NCBI GenBank assembly: GCA_039962225.1
Contig: JAMPKV010000026.1
Location: forward strand, 18,527 to 82,526
Direction: 5' to 3'
Source: Microcoleus sp. AS-A8
GTDB lineage: Bacteria > Cyanobacteriota > Cyanobacteriia > Cyanobacteriales > Coleofasciculaceae
Length of the DNA: 64,000 nt
Shown here: positions 9,092 to 18,083 of the stretch, piece by piece
How the letters are laid out: every line of letters begins with the position of its first letter
How positions within the stretch are numbered: position 1 is the first letter of the stretch
Notes under the pieces: generated by a model
Database searches by the model: none
The model's input: only the letters and a program-made list of their open reading frames with translations
Told to the model about the DNA's origin: nothing
Translations under genes and position numbers: made by a program

Positions 9092-9634
9092 ATGTCATTG
9101 GTTATTAGTCATTTTCTGATCGGCCCTCCCAGTTCGGGCAAATCCACCTTTGCTCACCAACTCGCTCAACTTATCCCCACCGCAAGGATTGTTTCCACCG
9201 ATGTGACTCGCGCCCTTCTGTTTGGTGATGAGAGTATTCAGGGAGATTGGTCTTTGATTGAAGAGTATGTCCTGTCTCAAATGCGAGAATCTTTTCAAGC
9301 CGGACAACCCGTCATTTATGATGCCACCAATGCTAAACCGGAGTGGCGGACATCTCTATTAAGTCGGATGAGGGATGACAATGTGCAGTGGATGGCTTGG
9401 CACTTGCAAACACCGCTGGCTCTATGCAAAATTTGGAACAAACAACGTCTCCGCCTGGTGCCGGAAACTGTGATTGAAGAATTTTTCCAAGCACTGCAAG
9501 AGTTTCCTCCAGCCCTGAATGAGGGGTTTGCGATCATCAATTCGGTGGATGTTACCGAAGGGGGATTTGATATGGCGCAAGTTGAACGCCTGCTTGAAAG
9601 GTTGTTGGTCAATGATTATGAAGCCGTCGAGTGA
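9092..9634 (+). CDS. AAA_33-type P-loop kinase, CRISPR-adjacent
   Basis: The 180-aa protein has a Walker A at residues 10-18 (GPPSSGKST), a likely Walker B/acceptor segment PVIYDATNAKPEWR near residues 73-86, and a lid region with KQRLRLVPETVI. This is the layout of small predicted nucleotide or polynucleotide kinases (AAA_33, T4 Pnk-like fold). The gene starts 11 bp behind the WYL gene and ends 282 bp before the first CRISPR repeat. A role in processing RNA or DNA ends in the type III system is possible but unproven; the substrate cannot be told from sequence. Confidence 0.75.
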   Translation: MSLVISHFLIGPPSSGKSTFAHQLAQLIPTARIVSTDVTRALLFGDESIQGDWSLIEEYVLSQMRESFQAGQPVIYDATNAKPEWRTSLLSRMRDDNVQWMAWHLQTPLALCKIWNKQRLRLVPETVIEEFFQALQEFPPALNEGFAIINSVDVTEGGFDMAQVERLLERLLVNDYEAVE

Positions 9635-9916
9635 AACCAGATTCTAGGAATTAATTTGGCCTTTTCGTGTGTAGGTGCTATGGGATAATGAGATTATCGC
9701 TGGGCACAAAATAATTTTCGTGGGTCGAAGTGGGAGCGAAAAACCGGGGAGTCCCACGAAAAACGCTAGAACCTTGACAATTGAAGAGTTTGAACGTTGG
9801 CTCTCGGCTAGTAATTGCGAAGTCTTATCAATAACGGGGGCTCAAATGAGGTCAAAAAAGAGACCCACGAAAATCCTCTGTAGAATGAAGAGCTAGAGGG
9901 CTTTTCAGACCCCGAA
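9635..9916 (+). promoter_or_regulatory. CRISPR leader of the main array
   Basis: This is the noncoding stretch directly before the first perfect repeat; the far end of the array is degenerate, which marks this side as leader-proximal. It contains ATTTTCGTGGGTC (9714-9726), its exact inverse GACCCACGAAAAT (9862-9874), and a third partial copy, CCCACGAAAA (9753-9762). TTGACA at about 9774-9779 could be a -35 box. Array transcription would run on the plus strand. A 73-codon frame here is not considered a gene. Confidence 0.65.
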
Positions 9917-11198
9917 CTTTCCCACTCGCTGGGGAAACTAATTGAATGGAAACGACTTGTAGCTTCGCTTGTCTAACGCACTGATTGGGGCCTTTCCCAC
10001 TCGCTGGGGAAACTAATTGAATGGAAACGAAGTAGGTCACGGGCATCGCTGGGTTGATTGTCCGTTGCTTTCCCACTCGCTGGGGAAACTAATTGAATGG
10101 AAACTATAGATGTTTGTTCGGTATAGCCAAACCTTTGGCTTTCCCACTCGCTGGGGAAACTAATTGAATGGAAACTATTCATAAGCGGCGGGACATTCCC
10201 TTTACCTATTTCTTTCCCACTCGCTGGGGAAACTAATTGAATGGAAACCAGCCCTTCAGTATTTGTTTGGGATATTATTTTCTCGACTTTCCCACTCGCT
10301 GGGGAAACTAATTGAATGGAAACTCAAACTAATCATGCCAAGAGGTTTCCATTGTATGAGCTTTCCCACTCGCTGGGGAAACTAATTGAATGGAAACAAA
10401 ACATCCCAATGCCGATCCAGGTATTTTTCAGCACTTTCCCACTCGCTGGGGAAACTAATTGAATGGAAACGCTTGGTGTTCTTGGGGCGGAGCAAAGTTT
10501 TGGGCGTACTTTCCCACTCGCTGGGGAAACTAATTGAATGGAAACAGATAGGGAAAGTCTTCGAGAATTTCGTCTTGGCTTTCCCACTCGCTGGGGAAAC
10601 TAATTGAATGGAAACATGAGTACGATACGTTAATTACTGGCCCCAGCGTTAGCTTTCCCACTCGCTGGGGAAACTAATTGAATGGAAACTCTTGAGCTGC
10701 CTGTCTGTCAGCGTTACTGGAGGTTCTTTCCCACTCGCTGGGGAAACTAATTGAATGGAAACAGAGTAGCGCGAGCCTGATCGCTGAGTCCCTCGACTTT
10801 CCCACTCGCTGGGGAAACTAATTGAATGGAAACCATGAAGTCCCGCACATCAATATTTGCCTGTTGGAGACTTTCCCACTCGCTGGGGAAACTAATTGAA
10901 TGGAAACCTGACTCTAAGTTCAACGGCAGCCGGAGCAAAATCTTTCCCACTCGCTGGGGAAACTAATTGAATGGAAACCCTGCCGAAGACGGTCAGGCAT
11001 GTCCGAATGCAAGCTTTCCCACTCGCTGGGGAAACTAATTGAATGGAAACACTTCTGGCTTAACCCCAGTCTCTACAGTTGCCACCTTTCCCACTCGCTG
11101 GGGAAACTAATTGAATGGAAACACGCCGTCGTAAGCGGCAAAGCAGTTTACCCGACGTTTAGACTTTCCCACTCGCTGGGAAAACTAATTGAATAAAC
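9917..11198 (+). CRISPR. Main CRISPR array: 18 repeats, 17 spacers
   Basis: The repeat is 37 bp, starting CTTTCCCACTCGCTGGGGAA and ending AATTGAATGGAAAC. Seventeen copies appear identical (starts 9917, 9992, 10068, 10139, 10212, 10287, 10361, 10434, 10509, 10579, 10653, 10726, 10797, 10871, 10942, 11014, 11086). The last, at 11164-11198, is degenerate and marks the trailer end. Spacers are 33-41 bp, with the longest before the terminal repeat. The GGAAAC end fits the 5' crRNA tag of type III/I-D systems and, with cas10 in the same locus, supports a type III-B array. Confidence 0.97.
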
Positions 11199-11205
11199 CA
11201 AATGC

Positions 11206-11228
11206 ATCCCCCGGCACTATCGGGGGAT
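11206..11228 (+). terminator. Hairpin ending the CRISPR array
   Basis: ATCCCCCG (11206-11213) pairs with CGGGGGAT (11221-11228), 7 bp past the terminal repeat, followed by AATTATTATT. It is probably the pre-crRNA terminator. The following 285 bp before the IS hold no gene. Confidence 0.55.
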
Positions 11229-11616
11229 AATTATTATTGACAGGACTTAGGCATTTGCCCCTTAATCACCTGGGTAAGAGGGAGGAAAGGAGGCGATCGC
11301 ACCGGACAATGCCCCCTAACCTGTTAACAGATTGGGGGGCGGCACGATTTTGATAGTGTTAAGTGAGAAGCACCTCATCCAAACGGCTGTTCCCACCACT
11401 TCCAAGACTCCTTATTAAATGGCGATCGCGTTTGCAGCTCACATAGGCATAATTCTGTGCCCATCCCCTAAAAGACTGCTATTTGGAGTCTAAACGTGTC
11501 TCGTACTGCATCAGTTATTGGGGGGTGAGCGAAAAAAAGCGTGGGGTGGGGGGGAGTTAGTTAGCGTGTATGAGCCGCTAACTATGCCGCCAAACGATTA
11601 ATGCTTTCTGCTGCTG

Positions 11617-12033
11617 TTACTTGCCCTGCTTTTGGTTTTTCTCTTGAAATCTGGTGGCTTCTTCGACTAAATCCTCTAAACCTAGTTCCAAGGTATGTTT
11701 GACTTGTTGTAAACCTTCAATTTTGGTTCGACTCTTCATCATCTCTACAGCCAGTATGAAAGCTGGACTTCCAGCTTTACCAATGTATTTATAATGGGAT
11801 TTTTGACCGGATTTGGTCACAAAAATAGCTTGACGAGATTGCCACTTGTAATACCAATAAGTCCCACCTCGTCCTCGGGCACGATAACGCACAATCCAAG
11901 TCCCTGGTGGAGGTAATTTTTTCGGCTGACTGAGCTGCTCAATTTCAGTATCAATTTGCGTTAAAATCGATTTCACCTCTTCCAGTCGAGAGGCTAAATC
12001 CTGCTGTTGCCGTTGCTGATAAGACTTAGGCAT
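11617..12033 (-). CDS. ISKra4-associated small accessory protein
   Basis: The 138-aa protein begins with a coiled-coil-like segment (RQQQDLASRLEEVKSILTQI). A compact basic/aromatic core follows (TWIVRYRARGRGGTYWYYKW, then KSHYKYIGKAGSPAF), and the protein ends in another charged helix. The core resembles small DUF6788-type proteins that recognise repeat or protein-binding sequences, but this is from memory only. It lies inside the IS boundaries, 38 bp downstream of the transposase on the same strand, so it is a passenger or transposition helper. Confidence 0.65.
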   Translation of the reverse strand: MPKSYQQRQQQDLASRLEEVKSILTQIDTEIEQLSQPKKLPPPGTWIVRYRARGRGGTYWYYKWQSRQAIFVTKSGQKSHYKYIGKAGSPAFILAVEMMKSRTKIEGLQQVKHTLELGLEDLVEEATRFQEKNQKQGK

Positions 12034-12071
12034 AACTAGAGAAAGGGGAATCAGTTATCGTAAATAATACG

Positions 12072-13361
12072 CTAACCTATCCTCATTTTTGACCGACTTG
12101 ACCAGATGTTTGACCAACGATTGGAACTACTCAAATAGGCAGCCCTCAGAGCCATAACTCCTTCGGCACCTGCTATTGACCAATGCATACCGGCTTGTTT
12201 GAGTCTCTGAGTTACGACACGACGATTAGAGCTTTCTACTACTCCCGAACCAATCATTAAACCGGAACTTAAATAGCGTTGATAGTCAATACGGCTTTGA
12301 TTATTGGTTAAATAACGCTCTAAATTAGTAATAGCTAACTGTAAATCCTTCCTTTTTGAACGAAATTGAGAACAACTTTTGATAACTTGTTTCCACTGTG
12401 ATTTTTTCAGGAATTGTTGTTGCTGTTTGACCCAATCCTTCTGGAGAGATTCCTGCTTGGGATAAGCTTCTTTAGCTACTGCCCAGACGTATTCTGATAG
12501 GTGAAAAAAGTCGAGTATTTCCACAGAACCCGGAAATTGCTCTTGTGCCATCTCCCAGATCCAATGTGCCCCATCCCCAATTACTATCGTTTCTGGTTTT
12601 TGCTGCCCAACCACTTGCTCATGCAGTTGAGAGACTTTCTTTCTAAATTCTCCACGGGAGTTTAAGGTGGCTAGATATTCTCTTTGACGTATCATCCCTC
12701 GTTGTCCCTGGCTTTTTTGATGGTGTTTTTCCCAAAAAATCACTCCGACTTTGGCTTCTTTGTATCCCTGCTTTTGATTGAGGGGAGTCATTACCCCATC
12801 TACTCCCACATAGATTCTTTCTTTTCTCTCTATATCTGGCGTTAGAGAATCTGCCTCACTCTCCTTATCTTGCTCTGGCAGACGGCTTTCTTCTACAAGA
12901 AGTAGTTGATTTCCTGTCGCTTCTACTCTTATAGCTAAGGTCTTTTCTGTCAACTTTATGCCTGTCCATTGTTGGAAGAGTTTATGGGCATTGGGGAATT
13001 CACTACTGACTCCCAATGCACAAGCTAATTCTAATACTGGTGGTAGCCATTTTTCTTTTGGAAGTCCTAATTCGAGATCCACTTTGACTTGGTAACCATC
13101 TTCTTCTGGATACACTCTACGCTTCAGAACCATTTCTCCCAACAGTGTGTAGTATCTTTTTTTTCTCTTCGTTCTTGCTCCTTGATATTGGGTTTCAATT
13201 TCTTCTATTTTCTCTTGTACTAGTTGCTGTTGAAGGGCTTGCCCAAGTTTAAGCCAGCTTGCCTGAAAAGAGCTGACAAACTCTTCTAGGTTCTTCCATT
13301 CGGGTAAGGTAGAGAGCGTTTGTGCAACTTGTTCTCCGATGGCATGACAGTTCATAGGCAA
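12072..13361 (-). CDS. ISKra4 family transposase
   Basis: The 429-aa protein shows DDE features of the ISKra4 group: YVGVDGVMTPLNQKQG (first Asp, about residue 187), IVIGDGAHWIWEMAQEQFPG (second Asp, about residue 260), then DFFHLSEYVW, and a C-terminal part with MIGSGVVESSNRRV. The N-terminal half is helical and holds an RRVYPEEDGYQ motif. The start ATG-CCA-ATG is immediately inside the right IS end. The frame is intact. Confidence 0.88.
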   Translation of the reverse strand: MPMNCHAIGEQVAQTLSTLPEWKNLEEFVSSFQASWLKLGQALQQQLVQEKIEEIETQYQGARTKRKKRYYTLLGEMVLKRRVYPEEDGYQVKVDLELGLPKEKWLPPVLELACALGVSSEFPNAHKLFQQWTGIKLTEKTLAIRVEATGNQLLLVEESRLPEQDKESEADSLTPDIERKERIYVGVDGVMTPLNQKQGYKEAKVGVIFWEKHHQKSQGQRGMIRQREYLATLNSRGEFRKKVSQLHEQVVGQQKPETIVIGDGAHWIWEMAQEQFPGSVEILDFFHLSEYVWAVAKEAYPKQESLQKDWVKQQQQFLKKSQWKQVIKSCSQFRSKRKDLQLAITNLERYLTNNQSRIDYQRYLSSGLMIGSGVVESSNRRVVTQRLKQAGMHWSIAGAEGVMALRAAYLSSSNRWSNIWSSRSKMRIG

Positions 13362-13648
13362 TTGGCATGAGCATACAAGTCTAGGACTGAGACTATGTTA
13401 GCGTGTATGAGCCGCTAACTTGCTCCCTCCCCCCACGCTTTTTTTCGCTCACCCGTTATTGGGGTCTAAAAGAGACCTAATTAGGACATAAACAGGGAGA
13501 CGGGGTCACTTAAGCATTTTTACTTATGAATTCGTGTAACGCCTTCCGTGCTGCTTTGTACCCCGGTACTGAGGATGCGATCTGCGATCAAGCTCTTGGT
13601 TGCAGCCACAATGCTGATCGCTTCTCCACAATTTACATCCGTCTAATC

Positions 13649-13685
13649 ACGGAAAAATTTTTGAGACTGCAAAAACTTTTTCCGT
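13649..13685. other. Long A/T-armed inverted repeat upstream of the NERD-helicase gene
   Basis: ACGGAAAAATTTTTG (13649-13663) pairs with CAAAAACTTTTTCCGT (13670-13685, one bulged C) around the 6-nt loop AGACTG. It lies about 110 bp before the helicase start, so it could be an operator or attenuator for that gene, or a terminator for leftward transcription. The remaining space between the IS and the gene holds nothing else I can recognise. Confidence 0.45.
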
Positions 13686-13797
13686 AATTCCCCCGTAGAT
13701 AATAATCCTCTTCCCCCTCGACACTAAGAAGAAGCATTTTCCCAAAGCACGGTACCACTCTGTGCCTTCAAAAATTATAGAAGGAAGCGCATTAAAG

Positions 13798-16041
13798 ATG
13801 CCTGTAGGAATTTATGAATCAGGGCGTAAATTTATTACTACCGAACCAATAGGTAAAGACGGCGAACAGAGCGAACAAAAAGTTTGGGACAAAGTGAGAG
13901 AAGCCTTTGCCAGCCGCGAGTGTATCGGGTATTGGCGATATCCTATCTTTTCTAAGACAGGAGAAACCCGGAAAGAGCCTGATATTCTGATAGCCGACAA
14001 AAAGTTAGGATTCGTAGTTATTGAGGTTAAGGGTGTTACCATTGACCAGATTGTTGCAATCAACGGTCATCAATGGCAGTTCCAGAATTTTTATATTAAT
14101 TATGGCAACCCCTATGATCAGGCAGAGAATCAGCTAAATGCTTTATTGAAGTACTGTGACCATGAGCCGCTTATCTGTAAACAGGTTATAGGACGAGCTA
14201 TCGTTGCTTTACCACTAATTACTCAGGAAGAATGGCGGAAGAAAGGATTTGATCGACTTCCCTGTTGTCCGCCCATTATCTTTAAAGACCAACTCGGTTC
14301 AGCCACCTTGCTCAGACGCATTGAACAGACAACGCACGTCGCTCCAGGTAAAGAACTCGATGATGAGCAGTGGGAGCTTCTGCTAGCAGTAATTGGTGGA
14401 ACGCAAGTACTGTATCCATCCGCCCGTGACGTTGCACCTGTCGAAAAGACGGGGAAAACTCGCTCTAGTGTTGTCGCTACTTCACAAAACACACTATATA
14501 AACTGGATTTACAGCAGGAGCATATCGCCAAAGAAATTCCTCCGGGACTACAGCGAATTCGGGGCATTGCCGGGTCTGGTAAAACAGTGCTGTTATGTCA
14601 GAAAGCTGCTCATATGCATCTGAAGCATCCTGACTGGGACATTGCTCTAGTATTCTTCACTCGCTCGCTTTACGACAAAATCGAGTCTTTAATTGACAAA
14701 TGGATACGTCATTTCAGTAATGGGGCAATGCGGTACGACTTTCAGACTAAGAGAAAGCTAAAAATTTTGCACGCATGGGGAGCTTGGAATCAACCGGGTC
14801 TGTACAAAACTATCTGTAATGCTAATGGTTACCCACATCTAACGGCACAAGACACCAGCTACAAGAAACCCAATGAGGCGCTTGCAGATGTTTGTGGGCA
14901 GCTTTTACACCGCCTTGAAGAGGATAAAAACTTTATTGAACCAATCTTTGACGCCATCCTGATCGATGAAGGTCAGGATTTATTAGTAGACAAGGAGGAA
15001 CTCAAGTATAAAGATAAACAGCCTGTTTATTGGATGGCTTGGCAAGCTTTAAAACCCATTGATTCAGACATTTCAGACATTCGACGGTTGATTTGGGCAT
15101 ACGACGAAGCACAGAGCCTTGATAACCTTAAAATTCCTGAATTTAAAGAAGTATTTGGTCAAGAATTGGCTAAAGTTCTGACTAAGGGGCCGACTTACAA
15201 AGGTGACATCAAAAAGTCTGAAATAATGAAGCGCTGTTACCGTACCCCTAGTTCAATTATTACAGCGGCTCATGCTATTGGTATGGGTTTGCTGCGTCCT
15301 CAAGGAATGCTTTCAGGGGTTACCAACACCAGAGATTGGGAGGATTTGGGCTACGAAGTAAAGGGGGATTTTCGTAAAAATAATGAAGAAATTACCCTAC
15401 ACCGACCTCCCAAAAACTCACCAAATCCTGTGCCTGCTCTTTGGGGGGAACCAGTATTAAACGTTGGTATCTATAGGAGCCGCCAAGAAGAACTGCACGC
15501 TCTAGCCCAACACATCAAACACAACTTAGAGTACGACCGTCTCAAACCCAGTCGTGATATTTTAGTCATTATTTTAGGCGACTTTGAGGCAATACAACTG
15601 GAAACTCATGTTGCTGGGTTTTTAATGGAGCAAGGCATCAATATTTTCGTTCCAGCAGCCCCAGCCGTTAATACATTGAACTTCCACTGGCAACGCAGCA
15701 GACCGAATATCTTTTGGGAAGAAGGCGCAGTAACTGTATCTCGCATCCAACGTGCTAAAGGCAATGAGGCTCACATGGTCTATGTCATCGGCTTTGACAA
15801 TGTGGCAAGAGACGAACGCAACATTAACCTTCGCAACCAGCTATTTGTAGCGCTTACCAGGTCGCGGGGTTGGGTCAGGTTGAGTGGTATCGGTTCCTAT
15901 GGCATGTATGAAGAAATGCAACGAGTTATAGCCAGTGGGGACACTTTCACCTTTATCAACAAACCACCGAGGCGAGATATAGGAGAAGAAGAAAACAAAG
16001 AGGTGTTTTTAGCAACCAATTATTCAAAGATAGGGGTGTGA
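13798..16041 (+). CDS. NERD nuclease-domain / SF1 (UvrD-like) helicase
   Basis: I chose the ATG at 13798 (GAAGGAAG upstream); a GTG at 13762 would add 12 residues but has no ribosome site. Residues about 25-170 form a NERD nuclease-related domain (EPDILIADKKLGFVVIEVKG, with the E-x-K pair). Then come superfamily 1 helicase motifs: Walker A GIAGSGKTVL near 255, DEGQD near 385, RCYRTPSS near 480, RIQRAKGNEAHMVYVIGFD near 655 and LFVALTRSRGW near 690. Such fusions bind and cut or unwind DNA, and several related nuclease-helicases protect against phage. Its position between an IS and a CRISPR array fits a defence role, but that is inference. Confidence 0.82.
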   Translation: MPVGIYESGRKFITTEPIGKDGEQSEQKVWDKVREAFASRECIGYWRYPIFSKTGETRKEPDILIADKKLGFVVIEVKGVTIDQIVAINGHQWQFQNFYINYGNPYDQAENQLNALLKYCDHEPLICKQVIGRAIVALPLITQEEWRKKGFDRLPCCPPIIFKDQLGSATLLRRIEQTTHVAPGKELDDEQWELLLAVIGGTQVLYPSARDVAPVEKTGKTRSSVVATSQNTLYKLDLQQEHIAKEIPPGLQRIRGIAGSGKTVLLCQKAAHMHLKHPDWDIALVFFTRSLYDKIESLIDKWIRHFSNGAMRYDFQTKRKLKILHAWGAWNQPGLYKTICNANGYPHLTAQDTSYKKPNEALADVCGQLLHRLEEDKNFIEPIFDAILIDEGQDLLVDKEELKYKDKQPVYWMAWQALKPIDSDISDIRRLIWAYDEAQSLDNLKIPEFKEVFGQELAKVLTKGPTYKGDIKKSEIMKRCYRTPSSIITAAHAIGMGLLRPQGMLSGVTNTRDWEDLGYEVKGDFRKNNEEITLHRPPKNSPNPVPALWGEPVLNVGIYRSRQEELHALAQHIKHNLEYDRLKPSRDILVIILGDFEAIQLETHVAGFLMEQGINIFVPAAPAVNTLNFHWQRSRPNIFWEEGAVTVSRIQRAKGNEAHMVYVIGFDNVARDERNINLRNQLFVALTRSRGWVRLSGIGSYGMYEEMQRVIASGDTFTFINKPPRRDIGEEENKEVFLATNYSKIGV

Positions 16042-16095
16042 GTAGCAGTCGATACTGTTGGCGAATGTAAAGACAAGAGCGTAAGCACAAATGTT

Positions 16096-16360
16096 ACAAA
16101 AATCCCCAAAAGGCATCAAAGGTAGGAACACCACCTTGAACTGGGAACTGTTGATCGACGCGGATATGAGTGACCAACGCCAGAAGGCATCAAAGGTAGG
16201 AACACACTCATTTTCACGCCTAGGACACTTCCGGCAATAGGAGTGACCAACGCCAGAAGGCATCAAAGGTTAAGAACACTCGAGCAGTTGCTAGCACAAA
16301 TGGGAGAGCGCAGGTGTGACCAACGCCAGAAGGCATCAAAGGTAGGAACACTTGCTAATA
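16096..16360 (-). CRISPR. Second CRISPR array, left part (interrupted by an IS)
   Basis: The repeat is about 35 bp, starting GTGACCAACGCCAGAAGGCA and ending AAAGGTAGGAACA, with a GCC-AGAA-GGC mini-palindrome. Copies lie at 16096 (5' half degenerate), 16170, 16243 (variant with GGTTAAGAACA) and 16316, at 73-bp spacing. The split spacer at 16351-16360 continues after the IS at 18052. The degenerate copy on the left suggests the leader is on the right and the read is minus strand. No cas genes adjoin it. The repeat is unrelated to the 9917 array. Confidence 0.85.
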
Positions 16361-16428
16361 ACTGGAGTTTAGACTACGATGGCAAGGAGTGCCGAGTTGG
16401 GAGACAGTAATTAGGACTAAAAAACAAG

Positions 16429-16459
16429 TTTTATTCGCGAGTGGAAATCGCGAATAAAA
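16429..16459. other. Perfect hairpin inside the IS, upstream of the transposase
   Basis: TTTTATTCGCGA (16429-16440) and TCGCGAATAAAA (16448-16459) form a 12-bp perfect stem with the loop GTGGAAA. Hairpins near IS ends commonly block read-through transcription into the transposase; that role is inferred here. Confidence 0.5.
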
Positions 16460-16663
16460 CTCAGCTCTGGGAAACTGTTGTTATAGAATAATACAAACTT
16501 AATAGCGAGTCGGAATGATTGCCCATAAGCAAAATTTCTGGAGCGTCTGTCTGTCCCTGTGTCTCCGTGTCTACCGTAATGACAAGCATCCAACCTCAGA
16601 TGTATAAGCGATGGGAAAGGGGAGAAAATGACAATTAACCAAAATTGAGCATTTCTCCCCTGC

Positions 16664-17971
16664 ATGAACTATAAACAACTTCAAGAATTTCGCCAACAAG
16701 TTTACGAGTTACTTAACTTCGCGGCTGATGCCACCTTTGAGTTGACGGATGCTGTACTGACAACGCGCAACGTCTATTGCCTAGCTGAATTTTCTTTAAG
16801 TCCTTTCTTTCGACGCAAGTGGCCGAGCATATACGAAGCGATACAGGACTGTAGACCCAATCGCAACAAGTTAATGCGCTTGTATATCAAACAGATGTCA
16901 CTACAGGAGCGCCCCATTTTAGCAGTAGATCATACAGCTTGGACAAGACTGCATTCACCAACACTGCAAGACCGTACATACTGCCATCAGCCCAGTGCGA
17001 TTGCTTCCAACAAACCGATTAGTGTAGGTCAAGGATACAGCACCATAGCTTGGATACCCGAAAGGTCAGGCAGTTGGGCATTACCTTTGAGACATGAGCG
17101 CATTACCAGTTGGGAGAATCCGATTAGTAAAGCCGCTTGGCAAATCAAACAAGCTTGTAAGTATTTGTCACAACGTCCGATGATTTTGCTCGATAGTGAA
17201 TATGGCAATGCTTCCTTACTTAATCAAACAGCAGAGATAGAAGCTGACTTTTTAATGAGGATTCGTTCTAACCGTTGTTTATATTCAGCGCCTCCTGCCT
17301 ATACAGGTAAGGGACGACCCAGAAAGCATGGTCAAAAATTTAAACTCAACGACTCTTCAACTTGGTGGGCAGCAACTGAAACTGTTGCAGTGGAAGACTC
17401 AAAGTTTGGGCAGCTTCAAGTCCGGATGTGGTCAGACCTTCATTTTTCGGGTAGTGCAACTCATGCGATGCAATTAATTTTAGTCGAACGTATTGTGTCG
17501 GAGCCATCACAGTCAAAGTCTCAACCGTTATGGTTGGTGTGGGTAGGTCAGGAAATGCCTCCCCTGGCTGAGATTTGGCGGCTATATTTGCGTCGCTTTG
17601 CTGTTGACCACTGGTATCGTTTTCTCAAGCAACGCTTACATTGGACAGTTCCTCAACTGAGTACTCCTTTTCAATGTGAAAGGTGGAGTGATTTAATGCC
17701 TATCTTGACTTGGGAATTATGGTTAGCTAGAGATTTGGTGGCGCAGCACCATCTTCCTTGGCAAAAACCCCTCTCAAATTTAACTCCTGGACGCGTGGCT
17801 CAGTCAATAGCATTACTTTTACCGGAGATTGGCACACCAGCTACCTCTCCCAAACCCCGTGGAAAGTCTCCGGGTTGGAAATCAGGAAACAAACGTACTA
17901 GTAAACCTCGTTATCCAGTGGTTAAGAAAGGCAAAATAAAACACAAAAAACCCTGTAAACAAGCCGTTTAA
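16664..17971 (+). CDS. DDE transposase of the IS4/IS701-like element
   Basis: The 435-aa protein shows DDE-type blocks: ILAVDHTAWTRL near residue 87, PMILLDSEYGNASLL near residue 171, and a C-terminal YLRRFAVDHWYRFLKQRL with the likely catalytic E/D region. The tail is very basic (KSGNKRTSKPRYPVVKKGKI). The frame is intact and lies wholly within the IS ends. The family assignment rests on the overall pattern and the 4-bp target duplication. Confidence 0.82.
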   Translation: MNYKQLQEFRQQVYELLNFAADATFELTDAVLTTRNVYCLAEFSLSPFFRRKWPSIYEAIQDCRPNRNKLMRLYIKQMSLQERPILAVDHTAWTRLHSPTLQDRTYCHQPSAIASNKPISVGQGYSTIAWIPERSGSWALPLRHERITSWENPISKAAWQIKQACKYLSQRPMILLDSEYGNASLLNQTAEIEADFLMRIRSNRCLYSAPPAYTGKGRPRKHGQKFKLNDSSTWWAATETVAVEDSKFGQLQVRMWSDLHFSGSATHAMQLILVERIVSEPSQSKSQPLWLVWVGQEMPPLAEIWRLYLRRFAVDHWYRFLKQRLHWTVPQLSTPFQCERWSDLMPILTWELWLARDLVAQHHLPWQKPLSNLTPGRVAQSIALLLPEIGTPATSPKPRGKSPGWKSGNKRTSKPRYPVVKKGKIKHKKPCKQAV

Positions 17972-18083
17972 ATTTCGAGTTTTAGATGACTTTTTCCTTT
18001 CTCAGCTTTTGGGTTTTGGCTGAGCTAATTTGTCATAGTCTAAACTCCAGTAATAACCGATTTTGCTGCTTGAGTTCAGGCAA

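Larger units (their letters stand above)
11523..13454 (-). mobile_element. ISKra4-like insertion sequence with passenger gene
   Basis: The ends are inverted: GGGTGAGCGAAAAAAAGCGT at 11523 and its complement ending at 13454. Internal TTAGCGTGTATGAGCCGCTAA blocks follow on each side (11560 and 13399 areas, themselves nearly palindromic). The element is 1932 bp and flanked by a 9-bp direct duplication, GTTATTGGG (11514-11522 and 13455-13463), so target and boundaries are clear. It holds a transposase and a small second gene, both on the minus strand. Intact ends, target duplication and frames suggest it is recent and possibly active. Confidence 0.88.
16361..18051 (+). mobile_element. IS inserted inside a CRISPR spacer (IS4/IS701-like)
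   Basis: The ends ACTGGAGTTTAGACTA (16361-16376) and TAGTCTAAACTCCAGT (18036-18051) are exact inverted repeats. The flanks repeat AATA (16357-16360 and 18052-18055), a 4-bp duplication typical of IS701-type elements; a 6-bp TAATAA reading is also possible if the ends begin at CTGGAG. The spacer it interrupts exists uninterrupted at 18192-18229, which proves the boundaries. The element is 1691 bp with one transposase. Confidence 0.9.

Noticed and set aside
9675..9896. 73-codon plus-strand frame in the CRISPR leader
   Set aside because: No ribosome site; it lies within the leader, overlaps its inverted repeats and has no family features.
9852..11196. Several frames repeating VSIQLVSPASGK or LSHSLGKLIEWK
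   Set aside because: These are translations of the CRISPR repeat itself, not genes.
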